DNA of 64,000 nt from NCBI RefSeq assembly GCF_018314255.1, contig NZ_CP073066.1, positions 1,240,001 to 1,304,000 of the forward strand. The letters are read 5' to 3'. Below, piece after piece: positions 34,979-43,979 of this stretch (positions are counted from its first letter, which is position 1; every line of letters begins with the position of its first letter). The position numbers and the translations under genes were made by a program. This DNA comes from Lentilactobacillus buchneri (GTDB lineage: Bacteria > Bacillota > Bacilli > Lactobacillales > Lactobacillaceae). A model generated the notes under the pieces. The model had not been told where the DNA came from and did not search any database. It saw nothing but the letters and a program-made list of their open reading frames with translations.

Positions 34979-35084
34979 GATCGGCTGATCCCGGCCATTT
35001 AAGTGAAGAAGCGAGCCATTCCAAAACAGGAATAGCTCGCTTCTTCACTTAAATTCTGGGATCAAAACGCCTCGCGTTCCACTC
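34979..35084 (-). repeat. Dispersed palindromic repeat family 1, copy B
   Basis: Inverted copy of the element at 27305-27411. Its core AAGTGAAGAAGCGAGC and GCTCGCTTCTTCACTT form a nearly perfect stem of more than 20 bp. It fills much of the 299-base gap between aroB and the next gene; the rest holds a promoter and AAAGGAGGG. Confidence 0.85.
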
Positions 35085-35158
35085 TCTTTTTGTTCCCTTT
35101 TTCAAAAAAGCGTAAACTAGTATTGAGATGAATTTTAAATGTAAAAGGAGGGATCTCA

Positions 35159-35941
35159 ATGGCTAAGCCACGTCCACGTGAACAAACCTATGAATTTACT
35201 GATAAACCCTCCTACCGTGAATGGCTGATTGAGACTGTTCGAGCGGCGCTGCCCGATGGCTTGGAACTGGCCGCCAGCAATTATGCCCGCTCCACGGCCA
35301 GTTCATACTGGCTGATTAAGGGGTATGACGATCATGATCAAGTTTTCTGGCTGACACTTCGGATTGCCACTCATCGGCTTTGGCTGCAGAACGCCCACCA
35401 AATTGAGGTATTGTGGGAAGAGCCGGGGACCTTTGGTGATTTATTTAATGCGGTGTCCAACAGTCTTCACCCAGTGGCGGTCCAAAACGCAAAATTTACT
35501 TTGAGTTCGCTGGACATTGCTGTGTTGAACTTGCTGATCGCTCTTGAACACCACAAATTGATTTGGTTCATTAGAATGGTTCCAGACATCGCCAAGGCAC
35601 ACAAAGATAAGTTGTTCGATTTAAAGAGCGACTTCCTCGATTGCCAACTATTGCTGGGCGACCGGAACAATGCGAATAATCTGTTACTACCAGTTGATGT
35701 CCCAGCGTTTCAGCATCAATTAGCGACATATTTTGGCGAAAATCTCTTATTCTCACAATTTACCAAACATTCATTGCTTAAACTCTTACCCACCAACCAA
35801 TGGATCCAGCCAATGCTTGATGAGCAGGGAAATGATGGTGAATGGGAAGATGAGGTTAGAACCGCGTATGGGCAGGACTTTGTCGAATTATGTCAGCGTG
35901 AGTTGAAGCATCAAGCAAGAATATATAAGAAAACCACCTAG
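35159..35941 (+). CDS. Conserved-looking cytoplasmic protein of unknown function
   Basis: 260 residues, no signal peptide or transmembrane segment. It is rich in Trp and aromatic residues (SSYWLIKGYDDHDQVFWLTLRI, HRLWLQNAH) in the N-terminal half, with a more helical, Leu-rich C-terminal half (NLLIALEHHKLIWFIRM, HSLLKLLPTNQW). An AAAGGAGGG precedes the ATG at a suitable distance. It is expressed alone, convergent with the atypical response regulator. I do not recognise a family and give no function. Confidence 0.8.
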   Translation: MAKPRPREQTYEFTDKPSYREWLIETVRAALPDGLELAASNYARSTASSYWLIKGYDDHDQVFWLTLRIATHRLWLQNAHQIEVLWEEPGTFGDLFNAVSNSLHPVAVQNAKFTLSSLDIAVLNLLIALEHHKLIWFIRMVPDIAKAHKDKLFDLKSDFLDCQLLLGDRNNANNLLLPVDVPAFQHQLATYFGENLLFSQFTKHSLLKLLPTNQWIQPMLDEQGNDGEWEDEVRTAYGQDFVELCQRELKHQARIYKKTT

Positions 35942-35981
35942 CCTTTGAATGGCCAAGTGGTTGTTGATGTCCGATTAACGG

Positions 35982-36707
35982 TTACTGGACGTGAGATTGC
36001 TGGTTGCCTTTATTCTTAAATAAATATCCAAATCCCCTGATGGTTGTTAGCATCTGGGGATTTTTTGGTTCGATTTCGATCTTTTTGCGCAGGTTACTGA
36101 TATGGGTGTCAATAATTCGCAAGGTCGCCCCGGTGGTGTTACCCCATACTGCCGAGGCAATCTGGGTTCGGCTGAGAACGGTGTTGGAATTGCTGACAAA
36201 GAATAGAAGCAATTTATATTCGATTGGACTTAAATTGAGCTTTTGGTGGCCGTTATTAACTTCAAATTTACTCAAATCAATCTTCAAGTGACCGACCACC
36301 AGACTTTCCGACTCCTGACTCTGCTGTGTCAGCTGGAGATTGTCTTTATTTTGATAGACCCAAATTTTTTGAACAATTCTGGCGACAATTTCACTTGGTG
36401 ATTCGTCATAAATGTAATCATCCAAATGATAATCCAAAAAATAGGAACAAATCGTTTCCACGGACCGTGGCTGTTTATCCAGCAGCAAGATTGGCCCGGC
36501 AATTTGACTGCGGAGAATCTGCAGTTCCGAATCGTTTTCCGGCAGTTCAGTTGTGTCTAAGTCCCAGACGACTCCGGAAACTTGTTGAAGCAGATGATCA
36601 AGGGGTTCAAATGAGATTCTGGTATTAATTTGAAAGGCGGCAAGTAGTTTCTCAAGCTTATCCGCCAGCTTTAAGTTCTGGCTGATCAATAAGATTTCCA
36701 ATGGCAT
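35982..36707 (-). CDS. Atypical OmpR/PhoB-family response regulator
   Basis: 241 residues. The C-terminal winged helix is ordinary (LNLSPIEYKLLLFFVSNSNTVLSRTQI, VDTHISNLRKKIE-like, TIRGFGYLF). The N-terminal receiver is degenerate: the acidic pair near residues 9-10 is Ser-Gln, and the phospho-acceptor region reads VVWDLDTTELP. No histidine kinase is adjacent. It is divergent from pstS, suggesting that it controls phosphate uptake as a PhoP stand-in. GGAGGAAG precedes ATG 36707. Regulation may be by something other than phosphorylation (inference). Confidence 0.85.
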   Translation of the reverse strand: MPLEILLISQNLKLADKLEKLLAAFQINTRISFEPLDHLLQQVSGVVWDLDTTELPENDSELQILRSQIAGPILLLDKQPRSVETICSYFLDYHLDDYIYDESPSEIVARIVQKIWVYQNKDNLQLTQQSQESESLVVGHLKIDLSKFEVNNGHQKLNLSPIEYKLLLFFVSNSNTVLSRTQIASAVWGNTTGATLRIIDTHISNLRKKIEIEPKNPQMLTTIRGFGYLFKNKGNQQSHVQ

Positions 36708-36780
36708 CCGGTCTTCCTCCATATTAGTTAAATTGTTTACATCTTAAGTTATGCCATACTTTTTGATAAAAATGGCCGGT

Positions 36781-36819
36781 TTTACGTTACTTTTACATAA
36801 ACGAAACTCGATATTTACA
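36781..36819 (+). promoter_or_regulatory. Pho-box-like direct repeats upstream of pstS
   Basis: TTTACG at 36781, TTTACA at 36792 and TTTACA at 36814 lie on an 11-bp register (one degenerate unit at 36803); a further TTTACA is at 36736. B. subtilis PhoP binds TT(A/T/C)ACA repeats with 11-bp spacing. It is the probable site for the divergent regulator. Confidence 0.6.
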
Positions 36820-36894
36820 TGCTGTTGTTATATTAACAATGTACTTAAATGAGTACTAAAAAAACTTGGGTTTTCATTAGGAGGAAATCGAATT

Positions 36895-37788
36895 ATGAAA
36901 AAAAGATCCTTTTTTTCAACTATCGTAGCAGTAGCAGCTGTCGGAGTTTTACTTGCGGGGTGTGGTTCGTCCAGCAGCTCTAAGTCAAAGAAAAGCTCAG
37001 CTGATTCGAATGTCAAGATCACGGCGGTTGGTTCAACTGCTTTGCAGCCATTAGTTGAACAAGCAGCAAGCAATTATCAAAAAGCAAATAAAGGGGTTAA
37101 CATTTCTGTTCAGGGTGGCGGTTCTGGAACTGGTTTGAGTCAAGTTCAAACCGGCGCGGTACAAATTGGTAACTCAGATATCTTCGCTGAACAACAAGAT
37201 GGGATTAAAGCAAAAAAATTAGTTGATCATCAAGTTGCCGTTGTTGGAATGACACCAGTTGTTAACAAAGATGTCAATGTCAGCAATTTGACCATGGCAC
37301 AATTAAAGGGCATTTTCACTGGTAAGTATACTAACTGGAAGCAGGTTGGCGGCAAGAACGAAAAGATTACCGTTGTGAACCGTGCGCAAGGTTCAGGTAC
37401 GCGTGCCACATTTGAATCAGCCGTCCTTGAGGGTGCCAAAGCAGTTAAGGCCCAAGAACAAGATTCAAACGGAACTGTTCAAAAGATTGTTTCAAGCACA
37501 CCAGGAACGATCAGTTACTTGGCCTTCTCATACGTTAACAGCAAGCTCAAGGCATTGTCAGTTAACAATGTAAAGCCAACTGATGCCAACGTAACCACCA
37601 ACAAATGGAAGATCTGGTCATATGAACATATGTACACTAAGGGTCAACCAAACAAAGCAACTAAGAAGTTCCTGAACTACATGGATTCAAGCAAGGTTCA
37701 AGACAGCTTAGTTCAAAAACTTGGTTACATCAGTATTCATGATATGAAAGTAACGAAGAATGCAAGTAATGCCGTCTCTGAAAAATAG
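36895..37788 (+). CDS. pstS: Phosphate ABC transporter, substrate-binding lipoprotein
   Basis: 297-residue extracytoplasmic phosphate receptor. Signal peptide with lipobox LLAGC, then a Ser/Lys linker and the periplasmic-binding fold. The phosphate-contact segments GSTALQPLVEQAA, GGGSGTGLSQVQTGAVQIGNSD and RAQGSGTRATFE are well conserved in PstS. AGGAGG precedes the ATG. A Pho-box-like array lies upstream. Downstream, a 375-base stretch filled with repeat copies separates it from pstC, which may make pstS mRNA more abundant than pstCAB. Confidence 0.96.
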   Translation: MKKRSFFSTIVAVAAVGVLLAGCGSSSSSKSKKSSADSNVKITAVGSTALQPLVEQAASNYQKANKGVNISVQGGGSGTGLSQVQTGAVQIGNSDIFAEQQDGIKAKKLVDHQVAVVGMTPVVNKDVNVSNLTMAQLKGIFTGKYTNWKQVGGKNEKITVVNRAQGSGTRATFESAVLEGAKAVKAQEQDSNGTVQKIVSSTPGTISYLAFSYVNSKLKALSVNNVKPTDANVTTNKWKIWSYEHMYTKGQPNKATKKFLNYMDSSKVQDSLVQKLGYISIHDMKVTKNASNAVSEK

Positions 37789-37949
37789 AGCGCGACAAGG
37801 GCCGGGAGAGGCGGTTTCTAAGAGTACTTTAATTGAAGTTCCTGGGTTTGGAACTTTAATTAAAGTGCACTTAGAAGTTAGCCTCTGGCCCGTCAGAGCG
37901 TATTTTAAAGGCAGAAGGGAGCACAAAAGCACCTAACAAACGTGCTCCT
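37788..37949. repeat. Dispersed repeat family 2, copy B
   Basis: Inverted relative to 31846-32042; starts at the last base of the pstS stop codon (GAGCGCGACAAGGGCCGGG) and ends CGTGCTCCT. Lacks the 38-base insertion of copy A. Inner dyad CACTTTAATTAAAGTTCC predicts a strong hairpin just after pstS. Confidence 0.85.
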
Positions 37950-38015
37950 GGAGAGGCGGTTTCCAAGGACACTTTAATCAAAGTGCACTTAGAACTCAGT
38001 CTCATGGCTCGAACC
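37950..38015. repeat. Dispersed repeat family 2, partial copy C
   Basis: GGAGAGGCGGTTTCCAAGGA and onward repeats the first part of copy B in direct orientation, then diverges after GTGCACTTAGAA. It is a tandem partial copy. Confidence 0.7.
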
Positions 38016-38165
38016 AAGTTTTCACTAGGTAATCTTCACGCACCATTAACTCTACAAACTAAACACAAAACCAACGAAGGCTGAAGGCAAATCAAATGCC
38101 TCCAGCCTTCCTCAAGTTAAGGTACTCATTTAAAATTCATTCGACTAAATTATAGGAGGTTAATC
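38016..38165 (+). promoter_or_regulatory. pstS-pstC spacer: hairpin and pstC ribosome site
   Basis: After the repeats, GAAGGCTGAAGGCA pairs with TGCCTCCAGCCTTC (about 38077-38115) to make a strong hairpin without a T-run, probably an mRNA stabiliser or attenuator. TAGGAGG before pstC follows. Confidence 0.5.
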
Positions 38166-39089
38166 ATGGATGAAATCAAACATGATCTTCAAAACCCATC
38201 AAAAGCGACGCACGAAGACTTATTCGGCCGCGGGATTACGTATCTCTGCATCGGCTTCGTCAGCTTGCTGGTTATCTCAATTCTGTACTTCATTACCACC
38301 CGTGGGTTAGCGACCTTCACAACGAACCATGTCAGTTTATGGAAATTCTTATCTGGCACCAACTGGAATCCGGCCCTACTGGACAAACACGGTAATCCCC
38401 AGATCGGTGCGCTCCCAATGATCGTCACTTCGTTTAGTGTCACGGTACTCGCCGCAGTAGTTGCAACCCCATTTGCACTGGGGGTGGCCTTATTCATGAC
38501 CGAAATTGCGCCGGAGCGGGGAACCAAAATTCTCCAACCGGTCATCGAACTGTTAGTGGGAATTCCTTCAGTTGTCTACGGGTTCATCGGGCTTTCAGTT
38601 ATCGTGCCACTGATCCGTCACTCATTTGGCGGCACTGGTTTTGGGATTCTTGCCGGAACCTTGGTCCTGTTCGTCATGGTGCTACCAACCATTACGTCAC
38701 TTTCAGTTGACAGTATTAAAGCTGTGCCGATGTTTTATCGGTCTGCGTCATTGGCGTTAGGAGCTACCAGATGGCAAACCATTTATAAAGTGGTGCTGCG
38801 ATCAGCCACTCCAGGAATTTTAACCGCCGTCATCTTCGGGATGTCACGGGCATTTGGTGAAGCCCTGGCCGTTCAAATGGTTATTGGTAACGCTGTTCTC
38901 ATGCCTCATGGCTTATTAACACCATCGTCAACTTTAACCAGTCAATTAACGACCGGAATCGGAAACACCACGATGGGGACCCTGCCAAATAACGCTTTAT
39001 GGTCACTAGCTTTGATTCTGCTATTGATGTCATTAGTCTTTAACATCTTAGTCAGAGTAATCGGAAAGCGAGGGAGCCTGAAAAAATGA
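38166..39089 (+). CDS. pstC: Phosphate ABC transporter permease PstC
   Basis: 307-residue permease with six helices and a cytoplasmic N-terminal stretch. The EAA-type loop that contacts PstB is seen as YRSASLALGATRWQTIYKVVLRSATPGILTAV. Other family segments are IELLVGIPSVVYGFIGL and GMSRAFGEALAVQMVIGN. AGGAGG precedes the ATG. It overlaps pstA by 4 bases (ATGA), so the two permease subunits are made together. Confidence 0.95.
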   Translation: MDEIKHDLQNPSKATHEDLFGRGITYLCIGFVSLLVISILYFITTRGLATFTTNHVSLWKFLSGTNWNPALLDKHGNPQIGALPMIVTSFSVTVLAAVVATPFALGVALFMTEIAPERGTKILQPVIELLVGIPSVVYGFIGLSVIVPLIRHSFGGTGFGILAGTLVLFVMVLPTITSLSVDSIKAVPMFYRSASLALGATRWQTIYKVVLRSATPGILTAVIFGMSRAFGEALAVQMVIGNAVLMPHGLLTPSSTLTSQLTTGIGNTTMGTLPNNALWSLALILLLMSLVFNILVRVIGKRGSLKK

Positions 39090-39973
39090 ATTCTAAAACG
39101 AGTAATAACATTGCCACTGGTGTAATTTATTTTCTGGTTGCCTGTGTTTTGGCGATTCTGGTCTTCCTGCTCGGCTATATCTTGATTACTGGGATTCCCC
39201 ATGTATCATGGCACTTCCTAACGTCGGCAGCACAATCGTTCGCTGCTGGCGGCGGCATTCGGGATCAATTGTTCAACTCGATGTACCTGTTGGTCCTCAC
39301 GTTGATCATTTCGTTTCCAATTGCCTTGGGTTCTGGGATTTATCTTTCAGAATACGCCCCTGACAACTGGGTAACCGGCGTAATTCGAACTGCCGTTGAA
39401 GTATTGAGCTCATTGCCATCAGTTGTTGTTGGGTTGTTTGGCTTCCTATTGTTTGTGGTTAATTTCCACATGGGCTTCTCAATTTTAGCTGGGGCGATTG
39501 CCCTGACATTCTTCAACTTACCGCTTTTAACCAGAAGTATTGAGGAATCACTCCAGGATGTTTCCGAATTACAGCGTGAGGCGGGGCTATCACTGGGTTT
39601 ATCACGTTGGAAAACCATCACCGGGATTGTTTTGCCAGCCGCATTGCCTGGTATTTTGACCGGAATTATTTTAAGTGCCGGCCGGGTATTCGGTGAAGCC
39701 GCTGCCTTGATTTATACCGCTGGACAAAGTGCGCCGACGGTTAATTACGGTGACTGGAATCCGATGGACAGTGCCAGTTTCCTGAACTTTATGCGCCCAG
39801 CCGAAACCTTAGCGGTGCATATTTGGAAGGTGAACACTGAGGGGGTTACCCCTGATGCGGCTTCCATTTCAAGTGGGGCATCAGCCGTATTGATCGTTGT
39901 GATTTTACTGTTCAACCTATTGGCCCGCATGCTGGGACGTTGGTTGTACAAACGCATGACAGCAACGAAGTAG
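39086..39973 (+). CDS. pstA: Phosphate ABC transporter permease PstA
   Basis: 295-residue second permease subunit. EVLSSLPSVVVGLFGFLLF matches the PstC/PstA motif, and the EAA loop is LQREAGLSLGLSRWKTITGIVLPAALPGI. Followed by RVFGEAAALIYTAGQS. Six hydrophobic segments. It overlaps pstC and ends 9 bases before the first pstB gene. Confidence 0.95.
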   Translation: MNSKTSNNIATGVIYFLVACVLAILVFLLGYILITGIPHVSWHFLTSAAQSFAAGGGIRDQLFNSMYLLVLTLIISFPIALGSGIYLSEYAPDNWVTGVIRTAVEVLSSLPSVVVGLFGFLLFVVNFHMGFSILAGAIALTFFNLPLLTRSIEESLQDVSELQREAGLSLGLSRWKTITGIVLPAALPGILTGIILSAGRVFGEAAALIYTAGQSAPTVNYGDWNPMDSASFLNFMRPAETLAVHIWKVNTEGVTPDAASISSGASAVLIVVILLFNLLARMLGRWLYKRMTATK

Positions 39974-39982
39974 GAGATTATT

Positions 39983-40777
39983 ATGCAAGAATATGACTAT
40001 AATAAAACGCACATTATCGATATTCCGTTAGAAAAAGCGATGACCACCGAAAACCTGCAGGTGTTTTATGGTGACAACCACGCCATGCACGACGCCACCT
40101 TACAATTTCCCCGACATCGCATTACCGCTTTGATTGGGGCTTCCGGATCCGGTAAATCGACCTATTTACGCTGTCTGAACCGGATGAACGACCGGATTGC
40201 GACCGTTCAAGGAAAAATTATGTATCGGGATATGGATATTAATTCAAAAAAGATTAACGTCTATGAAGTTCGCAAGCATATCAGTATGGTGTTTCAGCGT
40301 CCCAATCCGTTTGCCAAATCGATTCGTGAAAATATCACCTTTGCTCTCAAACGCAATGGTATCAAGGACAAGCAAGAGCTTAATAAACGCGTTGAGGAAA
40401 GCCTGAAGGCCGCCGCTCTTTGGGATGAGGTTAAAGATGATCTTGATAAAAGTGCCTTGGCCTTATCAGGCGGTCAGGCTCAGCGGCTTTGTATCGCCAG
40501 ATGTGTTGCAATGAAGCCGGATATCCTCCTCTTAGACGAACCGGCAAGTGCGCTGGATCCAATTTCCACTGCCAAAATTGAGGACACCTTAATGGAACTT
40601 CGCAAGAATTACTCCATTATTATTGTGACCCATAATATGCAACAGGCGTCACGAATCGCGGACTACACCGCATTCTTCCACATGGGCCATGTTCTGGAAT
40701 ACGACGTGACTGAGAAAATATTTACGACACCACAAATAAAGGCAACCGAAGATTATATCTCCGGGAACTTCGGTTAG
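39983..40777 (+). CDS. pstB1: Phosphate ABC transporter ATPase, PstB1
   Basis: 264-residue ATP-binding subunit. Walker A is [19 protein letters not shown], the signature is LSGGQAQRLCIARCVA, and Walker B is ILLLDEPASALDPISTAKIEDTL, all diagnostic of PstB. GGAGATT precedes the ATG. The signature has QAQ where PstB2 has QQQ. Two tandem pstB genes are common in lactobacilli; each could pair with PstCA. Confidence 0.95.
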   Translation: MQEYDYNKTHIIDIPLEKAMTTENLQVFYGDNHAMHDATLQFPRHRITALIGASGSGKSTYLRCLNRMNDRIATVQGKIMYRDMDINSKKINVYEVRKHISMVFQRPNPFAKSIRENITFALKRNGIKDKQELNKRVEESLKAAALWDEVKDDLDKSALALSGGQAQRLCIARCVAMKPDILLLDEPASALDPISTAKIEDTLMELRKNYSIIIVTHNMQQASRIADYTAFFHMGHVLEYDVTEKIFTTPQIKATEDYISGNFG

Positions 40778-40788
40778 GAGGCTGAACA

Positions 40789-41544
40789 ATGCCAAAAATC
40801 ATTACGAGTAAAGATGTCCATTTAAGTTATGGACCCAAAGAGGCGCTCCATGGCATTAGTTTGGACTTTGAAGAACACGATATCACAGCTTTAATCGGCC
40901 CATCCGGCTGTGGGAAGTCGACTTATCTGCGTTGTCTCAATCGGATGAACGATTTAATTAAAGGGGTCACGATTACCGGATCGATGAAGCTTGAAGACGA
41001 AGATATTTACGCCCCCGGAACAGACATTGTTGACCTGCGAAAGCGGGTTGGCATGGTGTTCCAACAGCCCAATCCGTTCCCATTCAGCGTCTATGAAAAT
41101 GTCGCTTATGGACTGCGGCTGGCTGGTGAGAAGGATAAGCACGTTTTGGATGAGCGGGTTGAAACCAGCTTGAAGCAGGCAGCGATCTGGGATGAGGTCA
41201 AAGACCACCTTTACGATAATGCCCTGTCATTTTCAGGTGGTCAGCAGCAGCGAATCTGTGTTGCCAGAGTGCTGGCAGTTCAGCCCGAAGTGGTGCTGTT
41301 GGATGAGCCAACGTCCGCTCTGGATCCAATTTCAAGTGCCAAAATTGAGGATACTTTGTTAAATATCCGCAACCAATACACCATCATCATCGTGACCCAT
41401 AACATGCAGCAGGCCTCACGAATTTCAGATAAGACCGCCTTTCTCTTGAACGGCGATCTGGTCGAATTCAGCAAGACCGAGAAGATGTTTATTCACCCCG
41501 ATGATGAGAAGACCAGCGATTATTTGAACGGAAAGTTTGGCTAG
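40789..41544 (+). CDS. pstB2: Phosphate ABC transporter ATPase, PstB2
   Basis: 251 residues. Walker [20 protein letters not shown], signature [16 protein letters not shown], Walker [24 protein letters not shown]. It is a clear paralogue of the preceding gene, starting 11 bases after it with TAGGAGG before the ATG, so probably a duplication followed by divergence. phoU follows 14 bases downstream. Confidence 0.95.
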   Translation: MPKIITSKDVHLSYGPKEALHGISLDFEEHDITALIGPSGCGKSTYLRCLNRMNDLIKGVTITGSMKLEDEDIYAPGTDIVDLRKRVGMVFQQPNPFPFSVYENVAYGLRLAGEKDKHVLDERVETSLKQAAIWDEVKDHLYDNALSFSGGQQQRICVARVLAVQPEVVLLDEPTSALDPISSAKIEDTLLNIRNQYTIIIVTHNMQQASRISDKTAFLLNGDLVEFSKTEKMFIHPDDEKTSDYLNGKFG

Positions 41545-41558
41545 GAGGAATAGAGACG

Positions 41559-42299
41559 ATGAGAGAATTATTTGACGACGAGTTAAAAAAGCTCCACGGC
41601 CGGTTTGTGGAAATGGGCCTGACGATCAGTGAACAAATTTATAAATCAACTACGGCATTTATTGAGCATGATAAAAAAGCCGCCCAAGAAGTCATCGATG
41701 CCGACGAGGAAACCAATTCAGATGAAATGAAATTGGAAAAACAGGCTTTGAGCTTGATTGCCTTACAACAGCCGGTTGCGACCGACTTTCGGGTAATCAT
41801 CAGTATTTTAAAAGCCAGTTCTGATTTGGAACGAATTGGTGATCATGCGGTTAGTATGGCTCGCGAAACTATTCGTGTAAAAGGTAATCCCCGGATTCCC
41901 AAGGTTGAAAAGGCCATTGCCAAGATGACCGAAGAAGTCCGAGATATGTTGGAGAGTGCATTGGATGCTTATGTGAAGAGCGATGCCGACGCCGCTAAAA
42001 AGTTATCCGACAATGACGTCAAAGTTGATGAACAGTATCTGTTAATTAGGGATGAAATTACCGAGGCCGTGCAATCAGATACCGCAACGATCGCGGCCAG
42101 CTCCAGTTACTTTATGGTGATTAAACTTCTTGAACGAATTGGTGATCACATCGTCAACCTGGCGGAGTGGATTGTTTATTCGGCTGCCGGCCAGATTGTC
42201 GAACTGAATCCTGGCAAATCAAATCCTGAGCTGGTTGACAAACTATACTCTGAGGCAATTGTGAAGGATAAAGATAAGGGCAAGGATTCTTCGAAATAA
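41559..42299 (+). CDS. phoU: Phosphate signalling complex protein PhoU
   Basis: 246-residue all-helical protein made of two PhoU repeats, each with the metal-binding E/DxxxD-type motif (ASSDLERIGDHAVSMA and KLLERIGDHIVNLAEW). In the family it links the Pst transporter to the PhoR kinase and lowers uptake at high phosphate. Here no PhoR lies nearby, so the partner is uncertain. TAGGAGG precedes the ATG. It ends the pst operon, and a bidirectional terminator follows. Confidence 0.95.
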   Translation: MRELFDDELKKLHGRFVEMGLTISEQIYKSTTAFIEHDKKAAQEVIDADEETNSDEMKLEKQALSLIALQQPVATDFRVIISILKASSDLERIGDHAVSMARETIRVKGNPRIPKVEKAIAKMTEEVRDMLESALDAYVKSDADAAKKLSDNDVKVDEQYLLIRDEITEAVQSDTATIAASSSYFMVIKLLERIGDHIVNLAEWIVYSAAGQIVELNPGKSNPELVDKLYSEAIVKDKDKGKDSSK

Positions 42300-42332
42300 G
42301 GGATTTAAGTTGAGATGAAATAAATCCAAATT

Positions 42333-42377
42333 AAAAGGTCAGGGCATCATTCTGGTGAATGATGTTCTGACCTTTTT
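42333..42377. terminator. Bidirectional terminator, pst operon and oxidoreductase
   Basis: AAAAGGTCAGGGCATCATTC pairs with GAATGATGTTCTGACCTTTT around TGGT. Confidence 0.88.
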
Positions 42378-42406
42378 GCGTTTCAGTATTTCTGTTTATC
42401 ACAATC

Positions 42407-43321
42407 TTACTTGGCAATCACAATTCGGCCGGCGTGCTTGGAGTCCAGCAGTTGATGGCCCTTAATGACCCCGTCGAGGGTAAATGGTAGCTTGTAACCG
42501 ATACGAATTTTGAGTTTGCCTGCCGCCATCAGTTTTAACATGGCATTCAAAGCATCATCATCCGAGATTTCCTGGGTTGGGTGAATGTGATTGAAATGAA
42601 CCGTTTTATCGGTTGGCGCATCGTTGTCGGCAACACTGGCGACAATTCCGTCATCTTTAACGATTTTGACGTCACTTTCGGCGCCGTTGCCGTTTAATGC
42701 AGCATCAATCACGACATCAGCTGTGTCTGCCAAAACTTCTGCTGGATCTTCCTGGTCGTAAGCAACGTATTGATCAACGCCCAATGATTTGACATATTCT
42801 TCATTTTCGCTGGAACCGATGCCGATGACTTTGGCACCAACATCCATGGCAATTTGGGCGGCAAGTGAGCCAACCCCGCCAGAAGCCCCCTTCACGACAA
42901 CGGTTTGGCCGGCTTGAACTTTGCCAAACAGGTGAACACCTTTATAAGCGGCCAGACCGGGAGTCACAATCCCAGCTGCGGCTAGATAGGGAACACCACT
43001 GGGGATTAAGACGGTATTGGAATCCTCGCCAATTGAATATTCAGCGTAGGAATGATGGCCGTGAGCGACAACCCGATCACCAATATCAAAACCAGTGACA
43101 TCTTCGCCAACTTTTTCAACAAAGCCGGCCACGTCTCTTCCGGGGATGATTCGGTGGTCGACTGGTTTGAATTGACCAGCTCGCTGTAATGCTTCAAAGT
43201 TATTTAAGTTGAAGGCTTCCGTTTTGATTAAGATCTGATTGGATTTGATTTCGGGGGTTGGGACTTCATACTCCTGAAACACCTCGGGACCGCCATTTTT
43301 TTCGTAACCGAATGCTTTCAT
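42407..43321 (-). CDS. NADP-dependent MDR-family oxidoreductase
   Basis: 304-residue quinone-oxidoreductase-like MDR enzyme without zinc ligands. TEAFNLNNFEALQRAGQF and GRDVAGFVEKVG are in the GroES-like part; VKGASGGVGSLAAQIAMDVGA is the nucleotide loop. It ends KHAGRIVIAK. AAAGGAG precedes ATG 43321 (the TTG at 43324 is less likely). It is a paralogue in function class of the gene at 13439 but only distantly similar. Substrate unknown. Confidence 0.85.
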   Translation of the reverse strand: MKAFGYEKNGGPEVFQEYEVPTPEIKSNQILIKTEAFNLNNFEALQRAGQFKPVDHRIIPGRDVAGFVEKVGEDVTGFDIGDRVVAHGHHSYAEYSIGEDSNTVLIPSGVPYLAAAGIVTPGLAAYKGVHLFGKVQAGQTVVVKGASGGVGSLAAQIAMDVGAKVIGIGSSENEEYVKSLGVDQYVAYDQEDPAEVLADTADVVIDAALNGNGAESDVKIVKDDGIVASVADNDAPTDKTVHFNHIHPTQEISDDDALNAMLKLMAAGKLKIRIGYKLPFTLDGVIKGHQLLDSKHAGRIVIAK

Positions 43322-43582
43322 CAAAATCGCTCCTTTGTTTGTATTTATACAAACTCAGTGTAATTCATATGCATGTGAAAGCAATTAATTTGAATGAGAG
43401 TTGTCTGGTTCGGCAGTTCTTTTCATCAGCGCCTCATTAGTGTAATTAATAGGGCATTTTTTGTTTGTCGGTCAAGTGACGGGTTGGCATGGGAAAATTC
43501 CTTTCTTTTGAGAGATGATTTATTCATTATCCCCTCTCTTAAAAGTTGTCTCTGGGATCAGCTTACATCCAGTAAAGGCCAT

Positions 43583-43768
43583 TCATCTTTCTGTAACCAA
43601 ATTTGTCAAAATAATCGCTGCAACAACCGCAATGATTACAAGAAATAGACCAATTAAAATGGACCACCCTGATCCAGAATAAACTGCATTTGACGGGAAG
43701 TTTGCCAAATAAATCATGAAACTGCAATTAATCGCAAATTGAATCAACCATAGTATCTTCTTGTGCAT
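43583..43768 (-). CDS. Small two-helix membrane protein
   Basis: 61 residues with two hydrophobic stretches (ILWLIQFAINCSFMIYLA and WSILIGLFLVIIAVVAAIIL) joined by a short polar loop and ending in NLVTER. AGGAG lies 9 bases before the ATG, which supports translation. No family recognised. Confidence 0.6.
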   Translation of the reverse strand: MHKKILWLIQFAINCSFMIYLANFPSNAVYSGSGWSILIGLFLVIIAVVAAIILTNLVTER

Positions 43769-43796
43769 ACTTCATTTCTCCTATCATCAATAAGAA

Positions 43797-43856
43797 AAGT
43801 CCTCAACAATTTGTATCTGTTGGGGCTTGGGTGTTCATCCTATCAGGACTTTTTGG
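43797..43856. terminator. Hairpin with T-runs on both strands
   Basis: AAAAGTCCT pairs with AGGACTTTTT across a loop that itself contains CAACA/TGTTG, giving a branched fold upstream of the small membrane protein gene. Confidence 0.5.
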
Positions 43857-43979
43857 CACTTTGACTATATCATATCAGGGGGAAATGCCCCCTAACAATC
43901 ATTACACGCATTAAAAAAAGTTACGTATTTGGGTCAATGAAACATCCATACGAAGCAACTGTTGTCCTTAAGTATCTCC

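Noticed and set aside
36895..37788. Recombination-generated pstS duplication
   Set aside because: Only one pstS is present; the duplicated parts are the pstB genes and the repeats after pstS.
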